From positions 7,705,526 through 7,769,525 of the forward strand of contig OY759266.1 of the NCBI GenBank assembly GCA_963662155.1: a stretch of 64,000 nucleotides of DNA, read 5' to 3'. Shown one piece after another: positions 14,801-27,895 of the stretch. A model generated the notes under the pieces. The model saw only the letters and a list, made by a program, of their open reading frames with translations, ran no database searches and was not told the DNA's origin. A program made the position numbers and the translations under genes. How positions within the stretch are numbered: the first letter of the stretch is position 1; each line of letters begins with the position of its first letter. The stretch comes from Lamellibrachia columna (Eukaryota > Annelida > Polychaeta > Sabellida > Siboglinidae).

Positions 14801-17800
14801 AACCCCAGAGAAGACATTCCAATAGCGTGGCTATGGGTTATCAAGTACAAAGCTAGAAAGCCTGTGAATCAGTTGGCCTGGCTGAGACATGTGGTTGAAC
14901 TCTTCCATATTTTATCTTACATCACTACAAAGTCCAGGATTCAAGAAGATGTTTCAGGCCAAGATAGTTTACTTAATGTTTTACACCCAGGATGGAAAAT
15001 ATGGTTAGTAGCCCATTGGATTAAATAATTATTTCCATGGTTTTGCATTCTTATCACAGGATTCACAAAACAGTTAAAAGGTTATTTCCTGTTATTTTCT
15101 GTGATTTTATTGCCTTTGTTTTTATTGCCCTCAAACTTCAACTTTATTTCTTACTCAGAATCGGACAATTTTTCCCTTCACCATTTTTTGGCAAGTAGTT
15201 TTTTTTGTAAATAGCAACAAGTTGGGTAAACTACCAAGTGTTGGCAGCAGACAAACCTTGTTTGCCGAGTTGTCTAACATGCAATATTCACTCTGAAGTT
15301 GACAGATCAGGTAATATTTAAACAGGTGTCAGGTAGAGTGATATATCCACAAGCTGGACTATGAATATTTCACTGTCAGTATCACTACTTCTAGTATCTG
15401 TGTGCCCATTTAACAAATTAAACATCCAGGATTCACAGCTTGCATGCATGGACTTATGCGTGATATTTACACAATTATTATAAAACATTTAAGATTTTAA
15501 ATTATATAACTTATAAAATACTGTTCGCATTCTGATGTGAAGTATTCGTTACAAACCTACACCCTTATAGAAACTGCTTAAAACAGTTCTGTTAACACAA
15601 TTTAAACTGACATATGACTATGAAACCATAGACCCTCGTTACAATGCAAGTTTTACAGTAATATAAAATAATAAAATTTGCATAAACAAATAATAAAAAA
15701 ATATTGGATGTTTGTGACACACATCTTAATTATCTGAAGTGCTCCCCCACTCACAACTCTGGCATCTATCCATGGTTCTGCCTCACATTAATCACATTTC
15801 TGAGACTGGGAAACCCAAATAAACGTCAACTATGCACAGTCTCTGGACAATGGTGCTTCAATAAGCAGGTGTCAATGGTAGCGTTGTCAACGTGTCAACT
15901 AGAGAGGATGTCAACTTGAAAGCAGACAGACATTGGCATGTGTCAGCCGGGCCGCCCAGTCAAGACATCTAGTCACCACACTGGCCAAGGATGTATTTAC
16001 ACCAGTCTAGATTAGGTAAACCTCACCAAATTCCGCTCAGCGGCTCATCTAAATATTAGCTGCGGGCACTGCGTAACTGTTTATATGTCCTTTTCATGGG
16101 CACATCATAGCCCACACACTCCCATAATCTTCCCAGGCAGTGGGAGTAAAGCATACTTCAGAACAAGGAGCTACTTTCCCTGGGGACAGAGAGTGATTGG
16201 TGTGATTCTTCAAGACTAAATTTCCCACTTTTTTTAAAGATTTTACAGGTCCAATGTGACTCCCCAGGGTTTTAATCACATACGGCCGATGGTTCAATTG
16301 TGAATAAAAAAAGTATAATTTCCTTCAACAATAACCATTATGCACTTGTCAGTGCTAGTACATCCAGCCTCCTCCCTCACCGACGGGGTGAAATGGGTTA
16401 CCCTTAGAAGTAAGCTGAGGATCAGGATGTATATATGTATACACTTAGACTGAATTCCAGGGAATTGGGGGCTACCTCACCCTGGAGAGTGAAGATACAT
16501 CATTTTAAAGGCTTTTTCATACAATCCTTTCATACAACCTTGGCTTTCAAAACGTATGACATTTTTATAAGACATTTTTATATAAAAAATTATCTATGAA
16601 TTGTTATGCTGAAAAAAAAAAGATTTCAAGAGCTAGGTAGGGTTTGGGAGTAATTATCCATGGACTTATAAAAAACTAGTCCCACGAATGAAACCCTGCT
16701 AAGTGCCATACTGGCTTGGCTGACTAGACTACACCACTGACTACCATCCCTGTCAGGTAAGAAGACACGCCATTGGGAACTGACAGTGGAGTCCCAGGCA
16801 AACAATGCCAAGGCATACAATGCCTGCTTCCTCACTGATCACTGGAATAATGGCAGGTTCTGAGACATAGCGGGAAGTGGAAATAGGACATGTTCACTCG
16901 AGACCAGCTCTCCTCCAGACTGTCAACTGCAAAACATCCTCACAGGAAGCTCCCTCCTAACAATGTGGACACAGGGCAATGATACAGTGGCCACAGGAAG
17001 CAAGTGACCAGTGTCCACCTGCACCTATTGTACTACTGACCACTGGGAATACAATGGTCTGCCCATAAGGTCTCTCTTACAAAGATGTCTAGCTCCAGGA
17101 TATCTTGCACTACACAATAGATTCACATAACCCTGTTAGAAACAGCTCGTTAGAAACAGTGCTTGGCTTTAGTATATCCTTCCACTGAACAAATGATCCG
17201 CATGGCTCCGTTAGAAACATGTGCCTTCGAGATACATCCTTCAATTTGGTAAACAGTGGCGGGGTTGGCACCTGAGCTAATATCGGTTATCAGACACTTA
17301 CCCCCAGGAATGTTACCCTGAGAATCAGAGAGAATAAGACATTCTGACTCTAAGTCAATAAATACATTCATAAACACTAAGTAGCCTTAAGCAAGGGACA
17401 AAGCAAGCACAATTATACATGAGATAACAACGTGACTGTCACATACACTGGGATTGCTAAACTTGATATTCATCCATGCGAGAAAGAAATTAAAAGATAT
17501 GAATACAGCAAGGCAAGCAGTGAAAGGACTCCAGGTAGATGACACCAGCACTGCGCCACAGGTCCATATGCATAGATAACACTGTTTATGACAGGTTGAG
17601 ACTTAACAGGCGGTCAGAGAGAAGGAAGTCCAAGCATATCCATACCCGTTTGCATTTGTAATGTTCCTGCTTAAGCACCACAGTGCATGACAGATGCATG
17701 TTGAAAGCAATGTTTGACAAGTCAAGAAATGACACAGACACCATTTGCCATTCCTTACAGTGAAATCTGAATATCAGAGACATAACGCAGATGTCAAGTC

Positions 17801-19234
17801 AGTCTTCCGTCTACTTTGAATAGTGTAGTGTGCAATTCCACATGTGCAATAGTGCAATTAAAACTGGGCAGCACTCATAACCTTAGCAGACTTCAATATA
17901 GGTTTTGTTTCCAGTTTCCATAAAGCTACAGTTGGTCATGAAGCAAACAAATACCATGTAAGACACCCTGATAACCATGATGCATCACCGAGTCAGACTA
18001 ACCAGATTTAACCAAAGCACAGGTTTTTAATTTCTCAGGGCGGCTGCATTGGCAAAGGCGTATATTAAACATGTCATTTTTATCGTTCCTATCCAGCTGC
18101 GCTACAGCTGACCTGAATCAACAGGAGAAAAACTTATGCGTGGCCTCAGCATAAACCGAGAGAAACTGAAGCTGCCAACGATCACAAAACTGTCAATTTC
18201 ATTCCATGGGAAATGTGTAAATTTCTGCAGGATGAGGGGAACAGCACCCGTTTCCACGTAGTGGCCACCCAGAGGTCAGGGGTCGATCAACATGGCCAAT
18301 GTGGCATGTGTCAATCACTCACAGGCAGCCAATGGGATTTTTAGCCTAATTGCTAGGGAACATGAATCCAGCCTGTATTCCCCAGGTTTGCTATCTCCTA
18401 GACTGCACTTCGAACTGTCTACCCAGTGTTTCTGAAGGCAGGTCAGATTAGCCGGGAAGGTCAGATTATGAAGCGAAGGTCAGATTACATGTTCAGACTT
18501 TAATGAGGTTCTACAAAACAATACAAGAACAGAAGAAAAAAACAGTTGACAAGAATGACGGGAACCTTCCCACACCAAAAATAGCAGTGGCCTGCACTGA
18601 CTGGGGGGGTTTCCCTGCTGTTTTCCCTGGCTTTCAACCTTTCTATCAGTTACATGACTCATGTGGGACGCCCCACAAAAATGGCAGCAGGGAAAGAACA
18701 AACATTTTCTGAGAACCTGCACTTTCCTGAAGGATAGAACTGAATCCCAAAATGGTTTACTTAAATAATCAGATGAATACAATTTCAACAGATTATTACT
18801 ATTAATTTAGAAAAAAGCCTTTCTGCTAATGTTGAATTTACATATCTTCACAAAACACACATGGTGCAGTGAATGGAAATTTACCTACGCACGTTAAACA
18901 TGTCTAAATTATTCACACGTGAACCTCCACCCACCCAACAGGAAGTTGACACACTAAACGAGTAAACATGCATTAATTTCTTTCCCGGTTCTACCTGGCC
19001 ACTAACCCACTACAATATGATGCAGACACTGCTACAGCTTGAAATCCAGATGCTTAATTTTTCATGTAACGAAAGAGTAATATCCTGACAAATAACGATG
19101 ACAAATATGAATATTTATCAGCCAGCAGCTTCCACTAATGCTATTTTACTACGGAGATAATAAATCCCCACATATTTTGATAAATTATGTCTGGCATGCA
19201 TATGAAACAATTAACAGGGAAAACACCAATAGCA
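14801..19234. other. TCF intron 3, unassigned
   Basis: No exon or repeat family recognised. Blocks 15930-16060 and 18200-18370 are GC-richer and carry single TALE/homeodomain-type sites (TGTCAATCA near 18309, TAATTG near 18346). They could be regulatory, but no alignment is available. Confidence 0.4.
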
Positions 19235-19325
19235 GTTTTGAAACGGCAGCAACAGTATTCGAACCTTGTCATCTCAAATACGAGTGCAGCGTTCTAGCCA
19301 TAGCGCCCCCTGCTGGCTGCTGCAA
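19235..19325 (-). mobile_element. tRNA-derived SINE head (fragment)
   Basis: The minus strand has an A-box-like TGGCTAGAACG and a B box GGTTCGAATAC spaced about 33 bp apart, as in tRNA genes and tRNA-derived SINEs. The tRNA fold is degenerate, so this is not a functional tRNA gene. The 5' side carries CCAGCAGGGGGCGCTA, a very good match to the CTCF consensus (plus strand 19302-19317). Confidence 0.55.
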
Positions 19326-20459
19326 GACTGATGCATGGTTCCCAGCAAACTCAGCACCTTCAATCAACACTTGAAAGCCACAAAACACTGTCAGTGTCAG
19401 TAGCACAGGACCACTACAATGGTGGATGACAGCGACAACAGCCAGGCCTGTGAACCTGCTTAACACCCGAGTATCTAGCACTGTATGTCACCACAGACCC
19501 AGCGGGGCCGCCCCTAGTTGCTGTGACACCCCACCAGTTGCCGACGACAACGACACACCGTCACTGAATGAAACCAACGTTACTGAATGGAAACCAACGT
19601 TCTTTTTTTCTACGCCACCGATATTTATGATGCTGCTCCACACATTAATTAAAGCACTAATGAGATTGGGCTGTTGTACAGTGATGTAGAGTCGTGGAAT
19701 TAATAACTCAACAAATATTTACAGTTACACAATCGCTACCATTTAAATGCCAACCTCACAACACAGTGATTTATTTACTGTCGTTCTTCACAAAAGGGGA
19801 CCTGCAGTTGTAGACCCAGAAAGACTGAAACAGACCACCCAAACTATCAGTCGCACTCCAATATTAAAAATAAGGAATTACAAAGACGCTAACAAAAGCA
19901 ACTTGAGGGAAACATAAGTGTAATTTGGTGTTAATTTGGTATGATAAAATGTGAAATGTGATAGATGCATTATCGCATAATCCAGATCCTGCTCGCCTCA
20001 TAAACTGGGGGCTGGCGCCAAATGTCTACGGAAGCCGCCAGACGTAAACATAAAGGCCAACACTTCAACATTCCTCATTTTGCAAGTTATATTTTTTTTC
20101 ACACGCAAAATTTTCACAATATAATTAGATTGAACAAATAGACTATTTTTAAAAACATTGCCACGATTATCAACAATAAGTGAGACTCACTTACTGTGAA
20201 TAATTTTACCTGCAGGTGAATGGAAACTACATATCCCAATGAAACCAGAACAGATCCTTGTCTATAACCAGTGAAATACAGAAGAGTACAACTCTTGTAT
20301 AACTGCATCATGGGCAGCCTTGTACTTGTGTACTTGTGTACAGTATCACTGAAAATCAATCAGACTCATGCAAAAAGACTGACAGCACGGAATCAAGATG
20401 ATTCATTAGCACAAGGCAATAATAATGAATTGGCTCATGGTTGTGCATTACGAGTGAAA

Positions 20460-20700
20460 TCATGACGTCGCAAAGGCCAACACAATAGCCTGAATGTAGC
20501 ATGCATGTTTAGCTGCGTCCACGACAGCTCTAAGCGCCTGCAGCACACGACCAGGCAGAACGTCTGAAACATCGACACCATGGCAGCGGCAAAAAACAAA
20601 AACAACACGCCAACTGCATGCATTGTGGGAATGTGCGAGACCGCTAGAGTGTGACGTCCACATTCTATGGACTCCCATTCATCGCAATGCATGATTATCA
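20460..20700. promoter_or_regulatory. CpG-rich block inside TCF intron 3
   Basis: TGACGTC (CRE-type) at about 20463 and 20653 flank a GC-richer stretch. TGTGGGAA at 20624-20631 is a perfect CSL/Su(H) site. It lies about 14 kb downstream of exon 3. It looks like an intronic enhancer or alternative promoter; no exon was found next to it. Confidence 0.3.
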
Positions 20701-21899
20701 ATTATTCATACGTTTCCTTTACTTGCACGAAAGACACATACAAAAAAGAGCCACTTAAACTATGTTGACTTCTTGATATGCTCAACTTTGTCACATCCAG
20801 AGGATATGGCACTCTCGATTTAAAGGCAAACTGTAATGGATTGTTCCTAGGGCATCTGCCTCAATAGTAACATTCAGTGTTTGGATCAGGTGGACAAGAT
20901 TTCCACCAGATGGCTCGCAGCAGAGATCATTGCAAGAACCGGAAACGAGAATCCATCACTGAGGCCATGCTATACAGGTACATGCCGGAATAAGACTTAT
21001 ATTATTTATGCTTAACACACCAAGGGCACCGCCCGTTAGTCTTACATGAAAGTTCAGATCGGTGGCAACGCCTACAGGCCTAACTTACATGAAAGTTCAA
21101 ATAGGTCAACAATGGTATCTATCTATAGGCAAGACACAAGTGTCTGTGGCTACAAGTCATCGCCAGAGTGCAGCCATTCAATGCTCTGCTCTACATCAAG
21201 ATGTATAATCACCGATAACATCAGCTCAGATCTGAGTGCTCCAAAAACTGATCATCGCACTGCAGAAGTGGCAGGTAAAGGAATGCATGACACCACTAGT
21301 GCAGGGAAGCTGGGGCAAACGGCACATTTCCTCCACCAATAAATGTCAGCACTACCTCAGCATGCACCGGTGCCATTTACAAGCTGTACAAGTGGCCATT
21401 CTTTAGTAGATCATAAACAGCTATGCTTTATGGACTCACAAAATGCAATTACACAGCTTACTGCTGTTTAACCATAACCCTGTCACCCATGACCAAGTAG
21501 ATTTCCTGTTTGTGTTTAGTCGTAAAAAAAACCAATAATTCAGGAATCCTTATGAGGGAGCTAACTAGCAAAATAACATTTTGATGTTTTTTCCGTACAC
21601 GTTTTTGTGGAAAGTTAAAATAACTTTATCTTCATGTGGCTGTTCAACTGTTCACCAACCATTTTCACACAATATCTGAGCTATAACAATACATCGTGCT
21701 AGGTCCGTCCCTTTACTGAATCCTCCCCATTCATCGAGACCTCCGACAATGTCACTAAAAAACTGACATGGGTAATGCAGCATCCGATTGCTATTTATCA
21801 CCTGACTAGAATACCAGCTACGTGGGCGGTTATTGACTGCACTGGCACGGCTTATGACTTGGCCACAAAGTGAAGTCTGGAGCATGCCAGCCATGACTT

Positions 21900-22060
21900 G
21901 TACAGGTTCAAAGCAGGGGCATGACAGTCACCAAGCAGGGGCATGAATGTCACCAAACACGGAAATGAGTGGGCATGAGTGACACCAGACTCAAGGCATG
22001 GGATGTCACCAGGCAAGGGCATGAGTGTCACCTGGCTGAGGGATGAATGTCAGCCAAGGC
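21900..22060. repeat. Imperfect repeat of about 25-30 bp
   Basis: GGGGCATGA...GTCACCA(A/G)GCA recurs five or six times with changes of length. It is a decayed minisatellite. Confidence 0.6.
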
Positions 22061-22964
22061 ATTTGTATCATCAAACACAAGGCAGGGGAATTCGTGTCAT
22101 CATATATATTAAAGCTTCCCTAGAATTATAATATCCTAAAAGGGCAACTACGAAAGGTCAAGAAACTAAATCACTGCTCCAAGAAGAAATTCTCATTCAA
22201 ATGTTTTGCCACCACCGACAGCTCTGACAACTTTGAATTTAAGCTGTTGAAATAAATGTGCAGATTACATTTTAAACCTTTCTCCATTAAAGCGGTACAC
22301 CTCCTGATGAGATCTGCAGCAAAACTACAGTACAAACATATGGCTAACCACTTCAATCTGCTCCCCGGAAACGGAGAAATTACAGAACTGCTGAGCATTT
22401 GACTTTTGGCCAAAGAGCAATCCATCTGCGTGGAGAAGCGTTTGGCTGGCCTCACGAGGCAGGCATCAACAATCTCTGATCTATTCACCACTCAGTCAGA
22501 AAAAAACTGATGAGTACAGCAATGAGAGTGCATGCAGTTTAATTATTATCATCCGCATGATGATTGTCATCAGTTACAGCGAAGTAAAACACACACAGGT
22601 AATCTTCGTGTAAATTTTAGAAACAATGTATAGACTGGGGAGGGGGTCCACTGCAATTCAATGCTGGACCAGACATGGTGGACTGTCACGGTCACTGTGT
22701 CCTTGTCAAGGCAACTGTGAAAATACATATGCGTAATTTTTTGCCTTTTTATGACAGGGTCGCATTTTCTATGGTGCACGCACATTATTTGTTCAAGAAA
22801 AGGTTACTACAGTTAACTGAAATATTTGACACACCTGCTGCACCTGAATTCAGCAGCACTCTTACTAGAAATGAATAGATGCTTTTAAAATTGGGTTTAT
22901 TAAAAAAAGTTCATTGATTTATCTAAATGAGAATTTTTTGACGTATAATTTTTGCAATGTTACT

Positions 22965-23170
22965 CTTAGCTCAATAGAACTACAATAATAGTTTGAAACG
23001 GGGTAATTCCATGAATGACAAAGTGCAGCCATAATATTTTGAAATATTTATTAATTTTAGAACACTGCAAATCAATTTACTAACAAAACAAAATAGTTTT
23101 AGCACAATAGCATTACAATGATAGTTTGAGATGGGGGTAATTCCACAGACCGTAAAGTGCAGCTAAAATT
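22965..23170. repeat. Diverged direct repeat, about 70 bp, copies about 132 bp apart
   Basis: CAATAGAACTACAATAATAG...GGGGTAATTCCA...AAAGTGCAGC (22973-23030) matches CAATAGCATTACAATGATAG...GGGGTAATTCCA...AAAGTGCAGC (23105-23165) with scattered changes. It is an old local duplication. Confidence 0.7.
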
Positions 23171-24852
23171 ACGAGAAAAACATTCTTGGAGACAGTTACA
23201 TGGGGTGACTGGCAGACATGGGGGTGACTGGCATATACCACACAAGGAGTAGCATAATACAATTATAATTATAGCTGTGTAGAGTGCCAGTGGATGTGGA
23301 CCAGGCATCAGTACACAACAGCGCCTGTAAGATGGGACATGATTAATGAGGACACTACAAGACATGTCCTCACAGGTGCACAGAGCCACCTGCACCCTCA
23401 ACAAATCTTTTATGGTGTGCTTATCGAATCACTGCATCAAACATGCGGTATAACAATTTCCAGTTGTTTTCAATAAAAGTTCATGTATGCACACGAGGTG
23501 AGCTCGTTAAATTGCCTAGTTTTATACCAAAATATGACCACACGTAGACAGGAAGGCCCGACGGCTGTTTCACCAAGTTAAACCATATACCACTCAATCT
23601 ATTTGTTAACATTGTAAACAGAAATTGTAATTTTTTGCACCACCAAGTGCAATATCACCTGAAAATGAATCTTGTCAACACCGCTATATTTTATGAAGAA
23701 AACGATGAGAGGCGCCGAACGCCAGAATCATCAACATAATGATGTTGGCCGTTTAATGGAAGAAGAAAACGATGTATACTAAAAATTTTACAAGAATATT
23801 TGTGTAACTGGACCCCCGTAGTTATTTTAACTAGGCATCTCCAGCATTTGTATTTGTGCAATATCACTTGAGAATGCCCTCACTCACTCCATCCTGTGAT
23901 ACATTTGAGCCACTCATCTACACATGATCCCAGGTACTCCATCAATGCGATGTTTTCATACAGCTGTTACACAACTATCCATGCACTGTCACAACAAGGG
24001 GTAACACAAGCCTCCAAATAACACGTCCATGTAACAGAACACGGTAATCCAACCCAATTTCAGATTGGTTTACGCAATCAACAAATTCTATGATCAAGTC
24101 AGTCAACGGCACATTTATACCTAACAGTCTGGTCGGTCTCAAAACTCATGCTCATTTTTGTTTCCCGTGTGATGTGTCTGCCTTTTTCATACTTACAAAC
24201 ACCTGGTCTACATGGCACAATAGCAAACAAGAATGTCATGCTCGAACTGGATGTGACTAATTTCAATTGAGCAAAAAACATCATGAATGATGTGCTTAAT
24301 GATGATGGAAATAAATTGACTCATATGGATGTGAATGGTTAGTAGATGGCTAAGCAGAGGGAGAAGTAGAATAAGACTGGTGAGAATGGTACATACTGCT
24401 TGCACGTAGCACACCTTGAGTTGAGACAAGATCATAGTCGATCAATATGCTGCTACAAAGTTGTAAAAAAACATCCTCATATGATCTGAAGCAACTGCCA
24501 ACTGATCAGGCATTCAGTAATTTGTACTTGTAGATTGCAATAATCATGCAATATCATGAGTGTCAGACAGACCTGTGCATATTCTAGGCCCTATCGTATG
24601 GTGATTGGTCTCACAACAAAGCGTGTTATAAAATTATAATAATTTCAACAACTTGACAATCTACCACTAATGGTTTCGTTACACCAAACATTCAAGATGT
24701 TGTACAAATAAAATAAAGTTAGGCATTAAACGCTACATGCACATCCGGACCTAGTTACTGTTTGGGAACAGTTTTTTTATCTGACCACAACAGAATCACT
24801 TACATTAAACAAACTGAAACAAGGTCTAAAATTTTACGAACGTTCTGAAGTA

Positions 24853-24925
24853 TCACTTCACCAATACTGGTGTGACTTCACCAATACTGGTGTGACTTCA
24901 CCAATACTGGTGTGACTTCACCATT
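24853..24925. repeat. 20-bp tandem repeat, three copies, palindromic core
   Basis: ACTTCACCAATACTGGTGTG three times in a row. Inside each copy, CACCAATACTGGTG is nearly its own reverse complement. Confidence 0.9.
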
Positions 24926-24999
24926 TAAGTGTGACATCCTTCAACAATAAATGTTTTGTGAATGCATTAGATTAATTTCCTTGAACTTGTAGAACGTAA

Positions 25000-27630
25000 C
25001 ATTATATTAACATAAATTATATTAATTCCTCACCTGCCCAAGCCTGTGCCTCATAAATTGTGCCAGTAGTTAATAGTATAATAAATTATAAAAATGTGTA
25101 AATCATAAAGAGTAACACCCAATACGCATGATATAAAGAATAAGGAGTTTAGAGAAGAAAATAGAAAAAAACCCAGAATAAAATGTTTATAATGCAATCT
25201 TCTCAGCAGAAACACAGAATCTTATGACCTGCTGCAAAGATTATGCCAACAGACCCCTGATTGTTTCAGCTACTTCACAGGGGTGACATTGATAGGGGTG
25301 TCAGCCCCCAGCAAATGCCTAGAGGAGCGTATCATTGACATACACCAACACACTGGTTGTCCCATTTGGGCCACAAGTGCAGAAAAACTGCCACCTTGCC
25401 AATCAATCAATGTCAGCAGTTAGCTAGATCCCCCCTCCATCCATCCATGGCCCCCAGCCTTGAGGCAGACACAACACTATATCAATAGCAGTTTTTACTG
25501 AAAATGTTCCTGCCCCAGGGCATGTTCAAGATTATTAGCATGTATAAACATTCTAGAAATATGTGTCACACTTATTAAGTTCTAATTCCCACTTTGTGGA
25601 TCAGATCTGCTGTACATTAGATAAAATAAAGATTGTCTTAAATTACAGAAGACATAAAAAAGTATGCTGGCTGTACTCACAAACATTAAAATAAAGGTGT
25701 CTAATTGCAGGACCCACCCCAAAAAATGCAACAAAACGTGCTTGATCAACATTTGTACATACAAATATAATATTCCTAAAGAATACAGAGACCTTTAGTT
25801 ACCCATAATAAAGTTTTATATAGTGTTGCTGCATATTTGTTCATGCCACGTGGGAACATAATAATTCCATTCCAAGCAGTTCACAGGTAAACAATCTGTG
25901 CCACATACACAGTTCAGATTAGGTGGTTACTTAGAAAACAATATCTGTCTAAGCCATGGCAACAATTTACTTTACTGATGTCTTGGGTGAAATCAGCTTT
26001 GACTGTGTCAGTGCGCTTTATGGTTAGTACAGTCCCACTGGGTACACAAGCATAGTTCCCCTATAAAACGACTTTGATTTACAATGACACGTTGGATGGC
26101 ATTTCAATGATTCAGCATATGATAAATAGCACAAAATGCTGGCCGTTTGTGGGGGCCACGGAGGACCGCACACAGGTGTCTGATGTGGCCCACAAACAAT
26201 CAGCACACACAAAGAACTAATTAATTATTGCGCAGCAGGTGTCACATATCATCGACCATTCAATTTACGTCATCTCCACGATAATGATTTTCTATTCCAG
26301 GTTTTCCTCTTGCACGCTTGTTGCTACGATCATTCAACTGTGATCGTTCTTTAATTATACTGCTGACGAAGCAAGTTCCTTGCAATCTTGAGCTGTTGAC
26401 CCGCTTCAGGTCAAACTAGTTCCACTGAACAAAACTAGAAGTGCCTGCTGGGCTGGGGCTAGGGGTCACATACAGGGTAAGCTTGAGTTCATTCTTATTT
26501 ATGACAAGTGATTAGCCTTGAATTAATTTTTTTCCATATTCCAATAATTACTTTGCAATGGAAGTCAAACTGAGCATTTACGACATGACAATAAATCTCG
26601 CAGAAATGCAATTTTTAACATTCCTATTTATAAATATAAATTCTTTGAACAAGAGCATCTACTTCCAGCCAGTCAGATCTTCCTGTAGGAGGTTAAAAGG
26701 TCTTTGTCCATGCCCTAATTAGAATCTGACTCCATGCCCTCCTGTGATGCCTCTCGCCTGGGATGCCTCTGGCCTGTGATGCCTTTGGCCTGGGATTCTG
26801 ATCTGCTATCTGTGTTTAGCATCAACCGAGACAATACTGAAGCCTTTTAACTGATAAGTGACAGCTTTCAAGTATGTAACACTGCTAACACACACTGAAT
26901 GACACACCTTTCTTCTTTGCTTAACCAATGATAGAATTGATTAGTGCTGGCCATGGCTCAAAGTTTACTACGTACAACAGATAGACAGGATACATTTTTT
27001 TCCACCTTTCCAAATTTATTATGAATTTAAAATATCATTTTAGTAATATATTAATTGGAAAACATTGCTGTATAATAATTGTTGTTGTAAATAGAAAAAT
27101 AAAATCTTAGATGAATACGCACATAAAATCGCTGTTCAGAGACTGTAATTCAAAATCAAATTGCATCACCTAACTAACAATTTCTATGCACGCAATGGCC
27201 AATACAAAAATACACAACAGAAAATAACACTGAACATCCCAACTTGTATTTTGTCCATGAGACGTAGAAAGAGAACATGTCACAGTCCCTCTTGACTCAA
27301 CACCATGTCCTTGATACTTTCCATGGCAGACGGTTGACAAACAAACTTGAACTAAAGAATTCAATCAGACCAGGCCGGCTAAAAAAACTGACATTTGTAT
27401 AAACAAAGTGATGGCTATGCGGGTGATGGGAGCAACTGTTTTTATAGCCGTAGTTTACCCAGCCTCGGCTTTGTGAACACACACAAGACAGCCCAGTCTG
27501 CTGGACTCACAGGCAGATAATTAAAGGCAATTTGAAACTTTACCGGGCCCAATTGGTGTGCCATTGTTTCTAACAAAGCCGATCAACCCACAAGTATCAG
27601 TAATTCAGTTGTCGCCGTCAGAGCGCATCT
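25000..27630. other. TCF intron 3, unassigned
   Basis: AT-rich unique sequence. A short imperfect repeat (TGATGCCTCTGGCCTG) occurs at 26745-26795. No exon, RNA gene or mobile element recognised. Confidence 0.45.
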
Positions 27631-27633
27631 CTC

Positions 27634-27895
27634 GATTCCACACTGTGTCAAATTATGGTTAATATTGTCCACAAAAGCACATGCCGTTGAGCAATTAAAC
27701 CATCATTCTGTTTCATATAAATTGATTTACCTTTATTAATAATTAATTTGCACACAGCAAATTCGATTCCACACTATGTCAAATTATGGTTAACATTGTC
27801 CACAAAAGCACATGCCATTGAGCAATTAAACCATCATTCTGTTTCGTATGAATTTATTTACCTTTATTAATAATTCATTTGCACACAAAAAATTT
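27634..27895. repeat. 131-bp tandem duplication
   Basis: GATTCCACACTGTGTCAAAT at 27634 and GATTCCACACTATGTCAAAT at 27765 begin two copies that stay about 93-95 percent alike for roughly 130 bp (judged by eye). Each holds TTAATAATTAATTT-type homeodomain cores and CATTGTCCACAAAAG. Confidence 0.9.

Noticed and set aside
19235..19325. Functional tRNA gene
   Set aside because: A and B boxes are present, but the acceptor and anticodon stems do not pair well; a SINE relic is more likely.
22171..22491. 106-codon minus frame with a mixed composition
   Set aside because: No recognised family and no clear splice sites; does not fit any expected TCF exon.
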